Source: Bacteroidales bacterium (lineage in GTDB: Bacteria > Bacteroidota > Bacteroidia > Bacteroidales > VadinHA17). From it: DNA of 38,842 nt. The DNA lies in contig JANYIW010000031.1 of NCBI GenBank assembly GCA_025358645.1, positions 1-38,842 of the forward strand, in the 5' to 3' direction. Below are positions 16,453 to 24,790 of this stretch, piece after piece; within the stretch, counting starts at the first letter, position 1, and each line of letters starts with the position of its first letter. A program made the translations under genes and the position numbers. The notes beneath the pieces were generated by a model. That model had not been told where the DNA came from, made no database searches, and saw only the letters and a program-made list of their open reading frames with translations.

Positions 16453-16520
16453 AAAATAATCGATTAAAATAGATTGAAGGAACTTGTACCTATACGCCTG
16501 AGGCTATAATCCTCATTATT

Positions 16521-17657
16521 TTAAGCTGAAGTTATTGTTTTTTTGGGTAATCTGATTGTAAATACGGTTCCAACATCCGGAGTACTGTCAACTTTAATTG
16601 TGCCATGATATAATTCCACAACTTTCTTAACAATTGATAATCCGAGGCCGCTTCCTGAAATATTCCTGGTCTTTTCGTTTTTTATCCTCACAAACTCAGT
16701 AAAAAGATTTTCAGTATCATTTTTTGTTATACCGATTCCGGTATCCGAAATGACCAGAATCGCCTCACTGTCGGAACTATCTATTGTAATCTCTGCCTTA
16801 CCGCCTATCTTGTTGTACTTAACAGCATTTGAAATGAGATTATTAAAAACAATCTCCATATCACCCGGGTCGGCCATAATAATCACATTTGACTTAACAT
16901 TGAGATTGATGGTTACATCCATCTGAATTGCATAAGGCTGTACAGTAATGATTGCCTCTGAAGCCACTTCGGCAAGATTGACCTCCTCGATCTTCTCTTC
17001 TTTTCGTTCAAGTCGTATTTTTGTAAAATCAAGAAGATCCATAATAAGGCTTCTCATTCCCTGTATCCGCTGAAGCGATCTTTCAATTGGAGTTGCATAA
17101 TCATCAATCAATTCTCCAGCCTGCTTTCCCTGCATCATTCTAAGATAACCTTCAAGTGCATTAAGCGGAGCTTTCAATTCATGGGAAAGAACAGAAAGAA
17201 ACTGATATCTGATTTTTTTCCCTTCCTGCTTCATCTTATGTGTTATCCTCTTAAGATACTGCTGTTTGGTAATGTTTTCAATACTCGATTTCAGTTCCTG
17301 AGGTGTAAATGGCTTGGGAATGAAATCAATAGCGCCATCGCGGGTTGCCCTTATTGCCACATCAAGAGAAGCATAAGAAGTGATCATTGCCACAACAATA
17401 TCATAATTTCTTTTCCTGATATATTCCAGAACTTCAATCCCCTGTATACCAGGCAATTTGTTGTCAAGCAAAAGAATATCCGGCATGTCTCTTTCAAGGA
17501 TTGTTATACCTTCCTCCCCTGTTGCAGCTTCGGTTACATCAAACGTATAATCCTCATCCATAAAAGGATATGTAACATGGAAGTTTTTAAGAATCCTGGA
17601 AACACCCGATCGTATCCCGGGTTCATCATCAATGACGAGTACTTTTAGAACAGCCAT
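16521..17657 (-). CDS. Receiver-histidine kinase (REC-HisKA-HATPase)
   Basis: 378 residues with the receiver domain first. Residues 1-125 are REC: VIDDEPG, phospho-acceptor Asp in DILLLDNKLPG, and Lys in FIPKPF. HisKA follows with FLSVLSHELKAPLNALEGY, then the ATPase with NNLISNAVKYN, DTGIGI and SGSGLGLSIVKK. There is no membrane segment and no sensor domain, so it probably receives phosphate or protein contact from a partner. The partner is likely the H-cluster-domain kinase two genes upstream, through the lone receiver between them; the gap to that receiver is 1 base. No DNA-binding output domain is present. Confidence 0.88.
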   Translation of the reverse strand: MAVLKVLVIDDEPGIRSGVSRILKNFHVTYPFMDEDYTFDVTEAATGEEGITILERDMPDILLLDNKLPGIQGIEVLEYIRKRNYDIVVAMITSYASLDVAIRATRDGAIDFIPKPFTPQELKSSIENITKQQYLKRITHKMKQEGKKIRYQFLSVLSHELKAPLNALEGYLRMMQGKQAGELIDDYATPIERSLQRIQGMRSLIMDLLDFTKIRLERKEEKIEEVNLAEVASEAIITVQPYAIQMDVTINLNVKSNVIIMADPGDMEIVFNNLISNAVKYNKIGGKAEITIDSSDSEAILVISDTGIGITKNDTENLFTEFVRIKNEKTRNISGSGLGLSIVKKVVELYHGTIKVDSTPDVGTVFTIRLPKKTITSA

Positions 17658-17658
17658 C

Positions 17659-18054
17659 TCAAAGTTTTAATAATTTCATAACCTCCTGGTCGAGTTGCTC
17701 AGGTCTGATTCCTTTTTCAAGATATCTGTCAGCCCTGATCCATGACTTTTCCTGGTCAGAATCAATACTGAAGGATAATCCTGTTTCGTGAGATACCGCG
17801 GTAGCCAGAATAACAGGCACATCAGGGTATTTTCTCTTTATCTTGTAACATAATATGAAGCCACTGTCATCACTTTCCATCATAAGGTCAAAGATTGCGA
17901 GGTCAGGTTTGAATCTGGCGATGACTGATTCCGCCTCCGCCTGGCTCTCGACAGCCACAGTTTTGTAACCTGCTTTCTCAAGATTAAATACTGTCTGAAA
18001 AAGGTAATCCGGATCATCGTCAGCAACAAGTATTGTTATATCGCTCTTCTTCAT
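17659..18054 (-). CDS. Stand-alone response-regulator receiver domain
   Basis: 131 residues, one CheY-like receiver and nothing else. The acidic pocket is ILVADDDPDYL, the phospho-acceptor is in DLAIFDLMM, the Thr position follows in VILATAV, and Lys is in YLEKGI. It lies 44 bases after the H-cluster-domain kinase and 1 base before the REC-kinase, so a phosphorelay among the three is the natural reading. With no output domain it must act by protein contact. Confidence 0.87.
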   Translation of the reverse strand: MKKSDITILVADDDPDYLFQTVFNLEKAGYKTVAVESQAEAESVIARFKPDLAIFDLMMESDDSGFILCYKIKRKYPDVPVILATAVSHETGLSFSIDSDQEKSWIRADRYLEKGIRPEQLDQEVMKLLKL

Positions 18055-18098
18055 CTTTCCACAAGTTACTAAAAAAAACTTAAATCAAATATTATACT

Positions 18099-20060
18099 CT
18101 ACTCCTTCCTTCTCGGCAATACAATCTTAAAGCTCGTTCCGGTTGCACCTTTGGAAGGATTATCATTCGAATCAGCTGTTATCTGACCCTTATGCATCTT
18201 AACAATGCCGTAAGCAGTCGCCAGTCCAAGACCGGTGCCCTGCCCGATGCTTTTGGTAGTAAAAAAGGGTTCAAAAATCTTAGCCCTGTCTTCTTCTTTT
18301 ATACCAATACCGGTGTCACGTATAACTATTATTACATCACTGAGTGTGTCTTCCAGTTTTATATTGACTGATCCTCCGTTCGGCATTGCATCAATGGCAT
18401 TTTTGATCAGGTTTGTCAATACCTGCATCATTTGTTCCAGGTCGAGCATTGCTTCAGGGTTTGTAGTCCTGTCCTCAATATTGATTTTTACTTTTGCAGG
18501 AATGATCAGACTTTCGAGGCTATGATCTACCAGGTCTTTGATACTTACCAACTGATGGTTCACCTGACTCTTGCGCGCAAAATTCAACAATCCTGCGACA
18601 ATCTTCTTACATCTGCCAGCCTGATCAACAATAAGTTTAAGATCTTCTCGGACAGGATCTCCTTCTTTCGATTCCTCAAGCAGGATATTGCTATACATTA
18701 TCACCACGCCAAGCGGATTATTAAGCTCATGTGCTATACCTGCTGAAAGCTGACCCATGTGAGCCAGTTTTTCAGATTGTTTCAGAGCCTGTTTCATTGA
18801 TGATAGCTTATCGTTTGATAATGCAAGGTCCCTGACCGATTTGTGAAGTTTTTCTATAGTATATGGCAGGCACATCTCAACTTCAGCCAGTCCCTTCTTA
18901 ATGGCTATTGCATGTTCGACACAACTTTCATAGCCACAGGCGCCGCAATCGAGCTGATCTTTCTTTGTTTTTTTACCGATCTTGATAAGAATGTCGTTCA
19001 CGTCATTCTCATTAAGAGTCTCTATCCATGGATCTTCCGGTTTATGCCTGATAGAAAGGTCTAACTCCGCGAACTCTTCAAATGATTTTTGCCAGCTTTC
19101 GGAATCAATATACTGCATTTTGCTGCTTGCATAAGAACTTACCAATGACCGCCTGTTGTATTGCTTCCCGTTTTTTGACAAGCCGGGTCCCATAATACAT
19201 CCTTCACAACAAAGTAGTTCCATGTGCTGGTTCTTTATCAAACCGGCTTCAAATTCCTTTAATGCTCCCTGAAAGTCGATTCGCCCTTCAGCAGCTATAA
19301 TATTCCCGGTTATGGCATTGTCGCTTATTTTAGCTGTCTGGAGCAATCCGCGGGCAACAGGAAAGATAGCGCCTCTTCCACCAACAGGTTGATCAAAATC
19401 TACCGGGTTGATTGTCTCCTGTGTGATACCTCTTTCAGCCAGCATATCTCTTAATTCTGTAAAGGTTATTGCTTCATCAATTTCACTGCTTTCGGCTTTT
19501 TTGGCGATACATGGACCAATGAATACTATTTTGGTTTCTTTTCCATATTTTTCACGTACTACCCTGCTCATTGCCACCATGGGAGAGACAATCGGAGCCA
19601 GGTTATCAACAAGCGCCGGATGATAGAATTTGATATAATTAACTATTGAAGGGCAATCGGATGATATATAAAAGTTTTTTCCCTCCGATACAAGTTTTTT
19701 GTACCTGTCAGCAACCAGGTCAGCGCCGAATGAGACTTCTGCAACAAATTCAAAACCTAATGCCTTGATCATACCTGTAAGAACATGATGATCAGGAATA
19801 TCATAAAACTCTGCCGGGAAACTGGGAGCAATAATAGCTGCCACTTTTGAACTGGCATCGAGAAGCTTTACTACTCTGTCCGTAGTATTAAGGAAGACCT
19901 TTGCTCCCTGACTGCATACTTTTGTACAATTACCGCATGCTATGCACCTTTCATCAATTACTTCAGCCTGTCCTCCCACAATCCGAATTGCTTTGGCAGG
20001 ACATTCCCGTACACAGGTATAGCATGTACGGCATAGCTCCTTTATGGTATAGACCAACAT
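18099..20060 (-). CDS. [FeFe]-hydrogenase-like sensory histidine kinase
   Basis: 653 residues, cytoplasmic. Two ferredoxin clusters come first (C10/13/16/20 and C39/42/45/49). An H-cluster-type domain spans 70-330 with Cys136 (SSDCPS), Cys184 (IGPCIAKK, Lys187 kept) and Cys284/288 (LLCCEGC), so all four cubane ligands are present. The proton-relay Cys of catalytic enzymes is Asp135. A further [4Fe-4S] motif has C372, C375, C380 and C397. HisKA (His444 in GIAHELNNPLG) and HATPase (DTGIGI, GQGTGLGLA) finish the protein. It resembles group C/D sensory hydrogenases. It lies 18 bases downstream of hydA in the same operon and probably reports H2 or ferredoxin redox state to the receivers that follow. 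Confidence 0.85.
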   Translation of the reverse strand: MLVYTIKELCRTCYTCVRECPAKAIRIVGGQAEVIDERCIACGNCTKVCSQGAKVFLNTTDRVVKLLDASSKVAAIIAPSFPAEFYDIPDHHVLTGMIKALGFEFVAEVSFGADLVADRYKKLVSEGKNFYISSDCPSIVNYIKFYHPALVDNLAPIVSPMVAMSRVVREKYGKETKIVFIGPCIAKKAESSEIDEAITFTELRDMLAERGITQETINPVDFDQPVGGRGAIFPVARGLLQTAKISDNAITGNIIAAEGRIDFQGALKEFEAGLIKNQHMELLCCEGCIMGPGLSKNGKQYNRRSLVSSYASSKMQYIDSESWQKSFEEFAELDLSIRHKPEDPWIETLNENDVNDILIKIGKKTKKDQLDCGACGYESCVEHAIAIKKGLAEVEMCLPYTIEKLHKSVRDLALSNDKLSSMKQALKQSEKLAHMGQLSAGIAHELNNPLGVVIMYSNILLEESKEGDPVREDLKLIVDQAGRCKKIVAGLLNFARKSQVNHQLVSIKDLVDHSLESLIIPAKVKINIEDRTTNPEAMLDLEQMMQVLTNLIKNAIDAMPNGGSVNIKLEDTLSDVIIVIRDTGIGIKEEDRAKIFEPFFTTKSIGQGTGLGLATAYGIVKMHKGQITADSNDNPSKGATGTSFKIVLPRRKE

Positions 20061-20078
20061 ATTAATTCAGCAAATTAA

Positions 20079-21800
20079 TCAAAGTAATACATTTCTTTTT
20101 TCAAAATGAGTAAAGAATATCTTCTTATCTGCAATATCAGCATTATCTTTTAGAAGCTTATCATATAAGGTGATTAGAGAGAGCGATTTGCATGGCAGAT
20201 TAATTGCTTCTGTATCATCAGCCTGGTAGACAAGTCTGGATCTGTTCTTAATTTCCTCCTTTGAAGTATTGAATGAGAGCCCTGCTCCATGTACACATCC
20301 ACCCGGGCATGTCATCACTTCAATGAGATCATACTTTTTACCGGCAGCCATAGAAACCTTTAACCTTTCCAGTCCTGTAAGTCCATCGACAACTGCAACT
20401 TTGACCTCCACCTCACCTACCATTACTGAAATTTCCCTGAATACTCCAGCCGATCTCAGCTTTTTAAAAATCTGCTTATCGGGCTCTTTCTTCATTTTCT
20501 GATAATGATATGTGCGGATGACACCTTCTGCCAATCCCCCCGATACCTCAGCCAGAATTGCGGCGGAACTTCTCCCTGACATAGGTTCATCTGCCGGTTC
20601 CTGTTCAATGTTTGAAGTATCGATTCCATATAACCTAATTAGTCTGGCCAATTCTCTCACCGTCAAAACAGAATCTACATCGCTTATCCCTTTCCTCATC
20701 ATACCGTCACGACGGGCTTCAAATTTCATTGCCATACATGGAGTTGCCGATACAGAAAAGATCTCTTCAGGTTTAACTCCCAGCTGATCGGCTACCAGAG
20801 TTTTTATCAGTACCCCTGTAATCTGTTGAGGGGATTTTACTGTCGAGAGATAGGGAATAAGCGAAGGAATAAATTGCTCGGCATATTTGACCCATGCAGG
20901 ACAAGCAGAAATATACAAAGGGTTATCTGACTTATTTTCAATTCTTTGAGAAAGCTGGCCTGCAATTTCGGATATACAAACATCGGTGCCTAAACCTGTT
21001 TTATAAACCTTATCAAAACCAATTTTACGGAGTATGGTATTGAGAACTTTATCAAATTCCCTGGTATATCTCATCCCAAGTTCTTCGGCTATTCCGTAAA
21101 CCACCATTGAAGAATACTGAATGACCTTTACTATCTCAGGTTTATTAAGGTATTCCTGTACTTCTGTAATATTGTGTTTTTCATGAAGTGCACCTGTAGG
21201 ACAAACCAGAACACACTGGCCACAATGAATACAGCTTGAAAAGTTAAAATCCCTGTCCATTGCTGCACCAACATGTGTCTCTCTTCCTTTATTAATAAAA
21301 TCAAGTGAAGTCGCCGTTATAACCTCCTCACAAACTCTGACACATCTCCCGCAAAGTATACATTTTGATAGTTCCCTTATGATAGCCGGGCTTGATTGGT
21401 CAAGACGTGGTTTGATTTTTCGGCCGCGTATTCGTCGTTCTCTTATATTAAGTTCTTCCGCGAGTCGCTGAAGCTCACAATTTAGATTCCGGTCACAATA
21501 AAGACAATCGTCGGGATGGTTTGAAAGAAGCAGCTCAACAATTGTTTTTCGCGCTGTGATAACTCTGGGTGAGTGAGTTTTAATTTTCATCCATTCCTCA
21601 ACAGGTTGGGAGCAGGCTGTTACGAGGCGGTCACGTCCCTCTACTTCAACAACACACATCCTGCAGGCGCCGGTAGGTGTAAATTCCTTCATCCTGCAGA
21701 GCGTCGGTATAATAATTCCGTTGCGATTAAGGGCCGAAAGGATTGTTTCGCCCTTTTCGGCTTTGATCTTTTTATTATTTACCTGTATCGTAAAAAGCAT
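20079..21800 (-). CDS. hydA: HydA-like [FeFe]-hydrogenase catalytic-type subunit, atypical pocket
   Basis: 573 residues, collinear with clostridial CpI. It has [2Fe-2S] (C35/46/49/63), the His-Cys cluster (H95, C99, C102, C108), two [4Fe-4S] clusters (C147/150/153/157 and C190/193/196/200) and the H-cluster domain. The cubane cysteines C300, C355, C498 and C502 are present. However, the residues matching CpI C299, E279, E282, M353 and K358 are Ala299, Ile279, Gln282, Thr353 and Met358, giving ISACPAW and TPCMAMK instead of TSCCPxW and MPCTAKK. Ser319 and Arg286 remain. In family terms it is the H2-active subunit of the HydABC NAD-linked hydrogenase; these changes make normal turnover doubtful. 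It lies 5 bases after hydB. Confidence 0.85.
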   Translation of the reverse strand: MLFTIQVNNKKIKAEKGETILSALNRNGIIIPTLCRMKEFTPTGACRMCVVEVEGRDRLVTACSQPVEEWMKIKTHSPRVITARKTIVELLLSNHPDDCLYCDRNLNCELQRLAEELNIRERRIRGRKIKPRLDQSSPAIIRELSKCILCGRCVRVCEEVITATSLDFINKGRETHVGAAMDRDFNFSSCIHCGQCVLVCPTGALHEKHNITEVQEYLNKPEIVKVIQYSSMVVYGIAEELGMRYTREFDKVLNTILRKIGFDKVYKTGLGTDVCISEIAGQLSQRIENKSDNPLYISACPAWVKYAEQFIPSLIPYLSTVKSPQQITGVLIKTLVADQLGVKPEEIFSVSATPCMAMKFEARRDGMMRKGISDVDSVLTVRELARLIRLYGIDTSNIEQEPADEPMSGRSSAAILAEVSGGLAEGVIRTYHYQKMKKEPDKQIFKKLRSAGVFREISVMVGEVEVKVAVVDGLTGLERLKVSMAAGKKYDLIEVMTCPGGCVHGAGLSFNTSKEEIKNRSRLVYQADDTEAINLPCKSLSLITLYDKLLKDNADIADKKIFFTHFEKRNVLL

Positions 21801-21805
21801 AAAGC

Positions 21806-23740
21806 CTATTTAACGTTTATTGCACTAAATTTACATATATCGAAACAGATACCACAGCCAATACATTTTTCCTCAACAATAAAAAAAGGCTGAAGCCGTG
21901 TTCCATAAATCGCATTTACAGGACATTTACCAGCACATGCAGTGCATCCTGTACATTTGTCAACATCAATTGAAAATGTTCTGAGTCCTCTGCAGATATT
22001 AGCTCTGCATTTCCTGTCGAATATATGCTCTTCAAACTCATCCCTGAAGTTTTTAAGAGCGCTTATAAATGGGTTTGGAGCTGTCTGTCCAAGTCCGCAC
22101 AGAGAAGTGTCTTTCATAACTGATGCAATTGTTTCGAGCTGCATGACTCCTTTAAACCTCTCGAGGGTTGTCCCTGATTCTTCATTCAGAGGTTTCTTTA
22201 TAACACTTTCAAGGATCTCAAGCATCCTTCCGGTACCTTCGCGGCAGGGAATACATTTCCCACAACTTTCATTACGTATGAATTCCATATAATATCTGAC
22301 AAGATCAACCATACAGGTATTCTCATCGATTATAACGAATCCGCCTGCTCCCATTCCAATTCCCTTTTCCTTAAGATCATCGTAATCAATTTTTATATTA
22401 AGGTTTTCCGCTGTAATGAATGAACCGGATACCCCCCCAAGCTGGATTGCTTTAAACTCCTTCCCCTCTTTTATTCCATCAGCAATATCTTCAAGAATTG
22501 TCCTTATTGTTGTACCCATCTCAATCTCAACCACCCCCGACATACGGCCTTTTCCGGCTACTGCGAATACTTTTGTACCCGGACTGTTTTCTGTTCCAAG
22601 TGTCCGGAACCATTCTGGTCCGTTCTGCATAATAAGCGGTACATTCATCAAAGTCTCCACATTGTTAATGACAGTGGGTTTTCCGAATAGTCCTGCTGTT
22701 GTGGGATAAGGAGGTTTAAGCTGAGGCATTCCCCGTTTTCCTTCAAGAGTGTTAATCAGGGCAGTCTCTTCACCACAAACGAATGCTCCCGGTTCGATAC
22801 GGATTAATATCTCGAGATTATAACCACTTGAGAAAATATTATGTCCGAATAGCCCATATTCTCTGGCTCTGTCGATTGCTTTCTGAAGCCTGTTCTTTGC
22901 ATGGTCGGATCCCGATCGCATGAAAATAATAGCATTCGAGGCTCCGATACCATAGGCAGCAATTGCTATACCTTCAATTAAGCGATGCGGATCACTTTCA
23001 AGGATTGTTCTGTCTGTGAATGCACCCGGATCACTCTCCTTTGCATTGCAGATAAGATACCTTCCATTTGAAGTCGTATTAAGTGCATGCTTCCACTTTA
23101 ATCCTGTCAGATATCCTCCTCCACTTCTGCCTCTCAAGCCACTCCTTTCAATTATATCACAAACTTCTTCAAAAGTATAATGTCTGATTGCTTTGATATA
23201 AGCCCGGTAACCGCCACGGGCAATGTATTCCTCAATGCTTTCGGGATCGTAGCATCCACAATTGCCAAGAATAACTCTTTTCTGTTTAGCAAAAAACGGC
23301 AGCTCATCCATAAAAGGAATCCCTGACCACAATTCAAATCCTCTGGTTCCTGTCTGTCCAGCCAGATCATCCACATTTATATCATTATGAAATACACCGT
23401 TCAGAAGAGGTTCCACCTTCTCTTCAGTTATGTTTCTGAAAAAAAGTTTATTTTTCCCCGGAATCTGGATACATACCAGCGGTTCAAAAGTCGCCGGTCC
23501 TGTACACCCTACATGTACTAATCCTGCTGATGGTTCATTTTCCTTTATATATGTTTCGATTGCTGAACAGGTTTTTTCCGAACCAGCAATTACACTGCTC
23601 GTTCCTGAAGAGATAAAAATTACAGGCTTGTCGGTTTTTTCCCTACGCACCTGTTGCAATATCTTCTCTGTTTCCGGGGCCAATGTATCGGATTCAAAAG
23701 TAAGAACCTTATCAATCAGAAATGTTTTTAAATCTTCCAT
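21806..23740 (-). CDS. hydB: HydB-like flavoprotein subunit (NuoF family), altered NADH site
   Basis: 644 residues with the HydB layout: thioredoxin-like N-terminus, NuoF-type FMN domain, SLBB, the N3-type cluster (ESCGKCIPCREG plus a Cys in SLCGLG), a C-x4-C pair near residue 580, and two C-terminal [4Fe-4S] motifs (CTGCTACAGKCP, CIGCGICFDICK). The FMN loop GRSGGGYLTGLKW is recognisable. Three departures stand out. The N-terminal [2Fe-2S] site keeps only Cys79 of four ligands. The NxDE(S/G)(E/D)PG motif is NAKESDPG, with Lys234 for Asp. The YxRGEY motif that contacts NADH is FMRSGS (273-278). It would bind FMN but may not use NADH in the usual way. It starts 18 bases after hydC. Confidence 0.85.
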   Translation of the reverse strand: MEDLKTFLIDKVLTFESDTLAPETEKILQQVRREKTDKPVIFISSGTSSVIAGSEKTCSAIETYIKENEPSAGLVHVGCTGPATFEPLVCIQIPGKNKLFFRNITEEKVEPLLNGVFHNDINVDDLAGQTGTRGFELWSGIPFMDELPFFAKQKRVILGNCGCYDPESIEEYIARGGYRAYIKAIRHYTFEEVCDIIERSGLRGRSGGGYLTGLKWKHALNTTSNGRYLICNAKESDPGAFTDRTILESDPHRLIEGIAIAAYGIGASNAIIFMRSGSDHAKNRLQKAIDRAREYGLFGHNIFSSGYNLEILIRIEPGAFVCGEETALINTLEGKRGMPQLKPPYPTTAGLFGKPTVINNVETLMNVPLIMQNGPEWFRTLGTENSPGTKVFAVAGKGRMSGVVEIEMGTTIRTILEDIADGIKEGKEFKAIQLGGVSGSFITAENLNIKIDYDDLKEKGIGMGAGGFVIIDENTCMVDLVRYYMEFIRNESCGKCIPCREGTGRMLEILESVIKKPLNEESGTTLERFKGVMQLETIASVMKDTSLCGLGQTAPNPFISALKNFRDEFEEHIFDRKCRANICRGLRTFSIDVDKCTGCTACAGKCPVNAIYGTRLQPFFIVEEKCIGCGICFDICKFSAINVK

Positions 23741-23758
23741 CCGGAATTTCTAATAGAA

Positions 23759-24229
23759 TTAGTCGTTTTCAATAACGTACTTTAATCTTTTAATCAGCTC
23801 AGGAAGTTGTTCAGCTTTAACGTGGGTATGATATTGACCGTTCACATTTATAACCGGGCCATTGCAACAACCACCCATGCATGATACAATCTCATAGCTG
23901 AAATTGCCATCTCTTGTTGTGTGTCCTGGCATTACTCCGGTCTCTTCTTTAATTTTATTGATGATTGACTGTGATCCGTTGAGAAAACATGATGTCCCAT
24001 GGCAAATCATTATCTGAATTTTTCCGGAAGGCAGAAACCTGAATCTGTCATAAAAGGTAGCAAGTCCATATATCTTTGTAGTGCTTAGCCCCAGGAAACT
24101 TCCTGTCTTTACTATAGCTTCTTCAGAAAGATAACCCAGATCGTTCTGTATTTCCTGTAGTAAAGGAATGAGATCCTCTCTTTTTCCCTGTTTGTATTTT
24201 CTCAGAATTATATCAAGATCAGTACTCAT
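23759..24229 (-). CDS. hydC: HydC-like [2Fe-2S] subunit (NuoE family)
   Basis: 156 residues from the ATG at 24229. The frame extends to 24262, but a perfect minus-strand -7 box at 24260-24267 places the transcript start near 24253, so the shorter start (MSTDLDIILRKY) is chosen. It is a NuoE-type protein: helical N-terminus (LLQEIQNDLGYLSEEAI), then a thioredoxin fold with complete [2Fe-2S] ligands in CHGTSC and SCMGGC. Unlike HydA and HydB it shows no loss of key residues. It is the first gene of the operon that continues through hydB, hydA and the sensory genes. Confidence 0.88.
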   Translation of the reverse strand: MSTDLDIILRKYKQGKREDLIPLLQEIQNDLGYLSEEAIVKTGSFLGLSTTKIYGLATFYDRFRFLPSGKIQIMICHGTSCFLNGSQSIINKIKEETGVMPGHTTRDGNFSYEIVSCMGGCCNGPVINVNGQYHTHVKAEQLPELIKRLKYVIEND

Positions 24230-24259
24230 TCTGACAATATAAAGTAAAGAATTTTGACA

Positions 24260-24267
24260 CAAATATA
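24260..24267 (-). promoter_or_regulatory. -7 box of the hydC operon promoter
   Basis: On the minus strand this reads TATATTTG, an exact TAnnTTTG match, about 30 bases upstream of ATG 24229. The -33 region falls inside the tandem Rex-like operator, as expected for repression by occlusion. Confidence 0.5.
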
Positions 24268-24277
24268 ACTGATTTTA

Positions 24278-24312
24278 TTGTTAATAAATAAACATTGTTA
24301 TTTTATTAACAA
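24278..24312. promoter_or_regulatory. Tandem Rex operator between divergent hydrogenase-locus operons
   Basis: Two 18-base sites abut, sharing one base. The stronger is TTGTTATTTTATTAACAA at 24295-24312, 13 of 14 fixed positions of TTGTTAA-N4-TTAACAA. The weaker is TTGTTAATAAATAAACAT at 24278-24295, 12 of 14. They lie upstream of the hydC -7 box on one side and about 70 bases before the divergent -7 box (24379-24386) on the other. The rex gene is 8 kb away in the operon that starts at hydC, which would close a feedback loop. Confidence 0.7.
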
Positions 24313-24378
24313 TAAAATGATAAATATATAATAAAGCTAATTTGCTTGCAAGATATTAATTATTAAAACCTTAAGATC

Positions 24379-24386
24379 TATATTTG
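24379..24386 (+). promoter_or_regulatory. -7 box of the divergent ferredoxin/sensor operon
   Basis: TATATTTG is an exact TAnnTTTG match; no good -33 box was found. The predicted transcript start near 24393 is about 20 bases before the small ORF at 24414. Confidence 0.4.
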
Positions 24387-24413
24387 AAATTATAACTATG
24401 AAAATTTCAGTAC

Positions 24414-24533
24414 ATGAATTACATATTAAGAGCACTTGAACATGGAAAAACTGGTAATTTAAGATTCAAAGAGGTTAATGACAGCTCGGAAATAATTATT
24501 ACTTTTGACGTCGTGTTTATTATTGAACAGTAA
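24414..24533 (+). CDS. Small ORF of 39 residues, unrecognised
   Basis: The ORF begins MNYILRALEHGKTGNLRF and ends in FDVVFIIEQ, stopping 5 bases before the ferredoxin start; the frame is open only from 24402. It directly follows a promoter-like box, so it is likely transcribed. I do not recognise the product. In related hydrogenase operons of other anaerobes an HATPase-type anti-sigma-like gene often sits at this place. A short frame just upstream (ATG 24398, MKISVHELHI) and the GNLRF...ITFDV ending faintly recall the two ends of that family, so this could be a deletion remnant. That is a weak guess. Confidence 0.3.
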   Translation: MNYILRALEHGKTGNLRFKEVNDSSEIIITFDVVFIIEQ

Positions 24534-24538
24534 GAAAA

Positions 24539-24790
24539 ATGGCTCATAGAATTGAGATGCAAATCTGTTTGGGAAGTTCCTGTTTTTCCCGGGGAAATAA
24601 AGATGTTGTAATGTTCATAAGAGAATACCTCAGAAAAAATCATCTGGACGACAAAGTCATTTTCAAAGGAGGCCGCTGCATGGGCCGATGCAGTAATGGA
24701 CCAAATCTTAATATAAACGGAGTAACTCGTGAGGGGGTTACGCTTTCAAAAATTGAGGGTATTCTGGAAGAAGAGTTTGGAGTGAATTAA
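24539..24790 (+). CDS. Thioredoxin-like [2Fe-2S] ferredoxin
   Basis: 83 residues, a single NuoE/HydC-type thioredoxin-fold ferredoxin. The four cluster cysteines are complete: CLGSSC (C-x4-C) and RCMGRC (C-x3-C), followed by the SNGPNLNING turn. Such small ferredoxins recur in hydrogenase loci next to HydABC and H-cluster sensors, and may carry electrons between them. It is the second ORF of the plus-strand operon. Its last codons (EFGVN and stop) are the apparent seed of the repeat array that follows. Confidence 0.85.
   Translation: MAHRIEMQICLGSSCFSRGNKDVVMFIREYLRKNHLDDKVIFKGGRCMGRCSNGPNLNINGVTREGVTLSKIEGILEEEFGVN

Noticed and set aside
16494-16520. Small TGAGG/CCTCA hairpin between the REC-kinase and rex as a terminator.
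   Set aside because: The stem is five pairs with no T tract; the operon may read through.
24230-24262. Longer HydC start.
   Set aside because: It would begin at the -7 box and upstream of the predicted transcript start.
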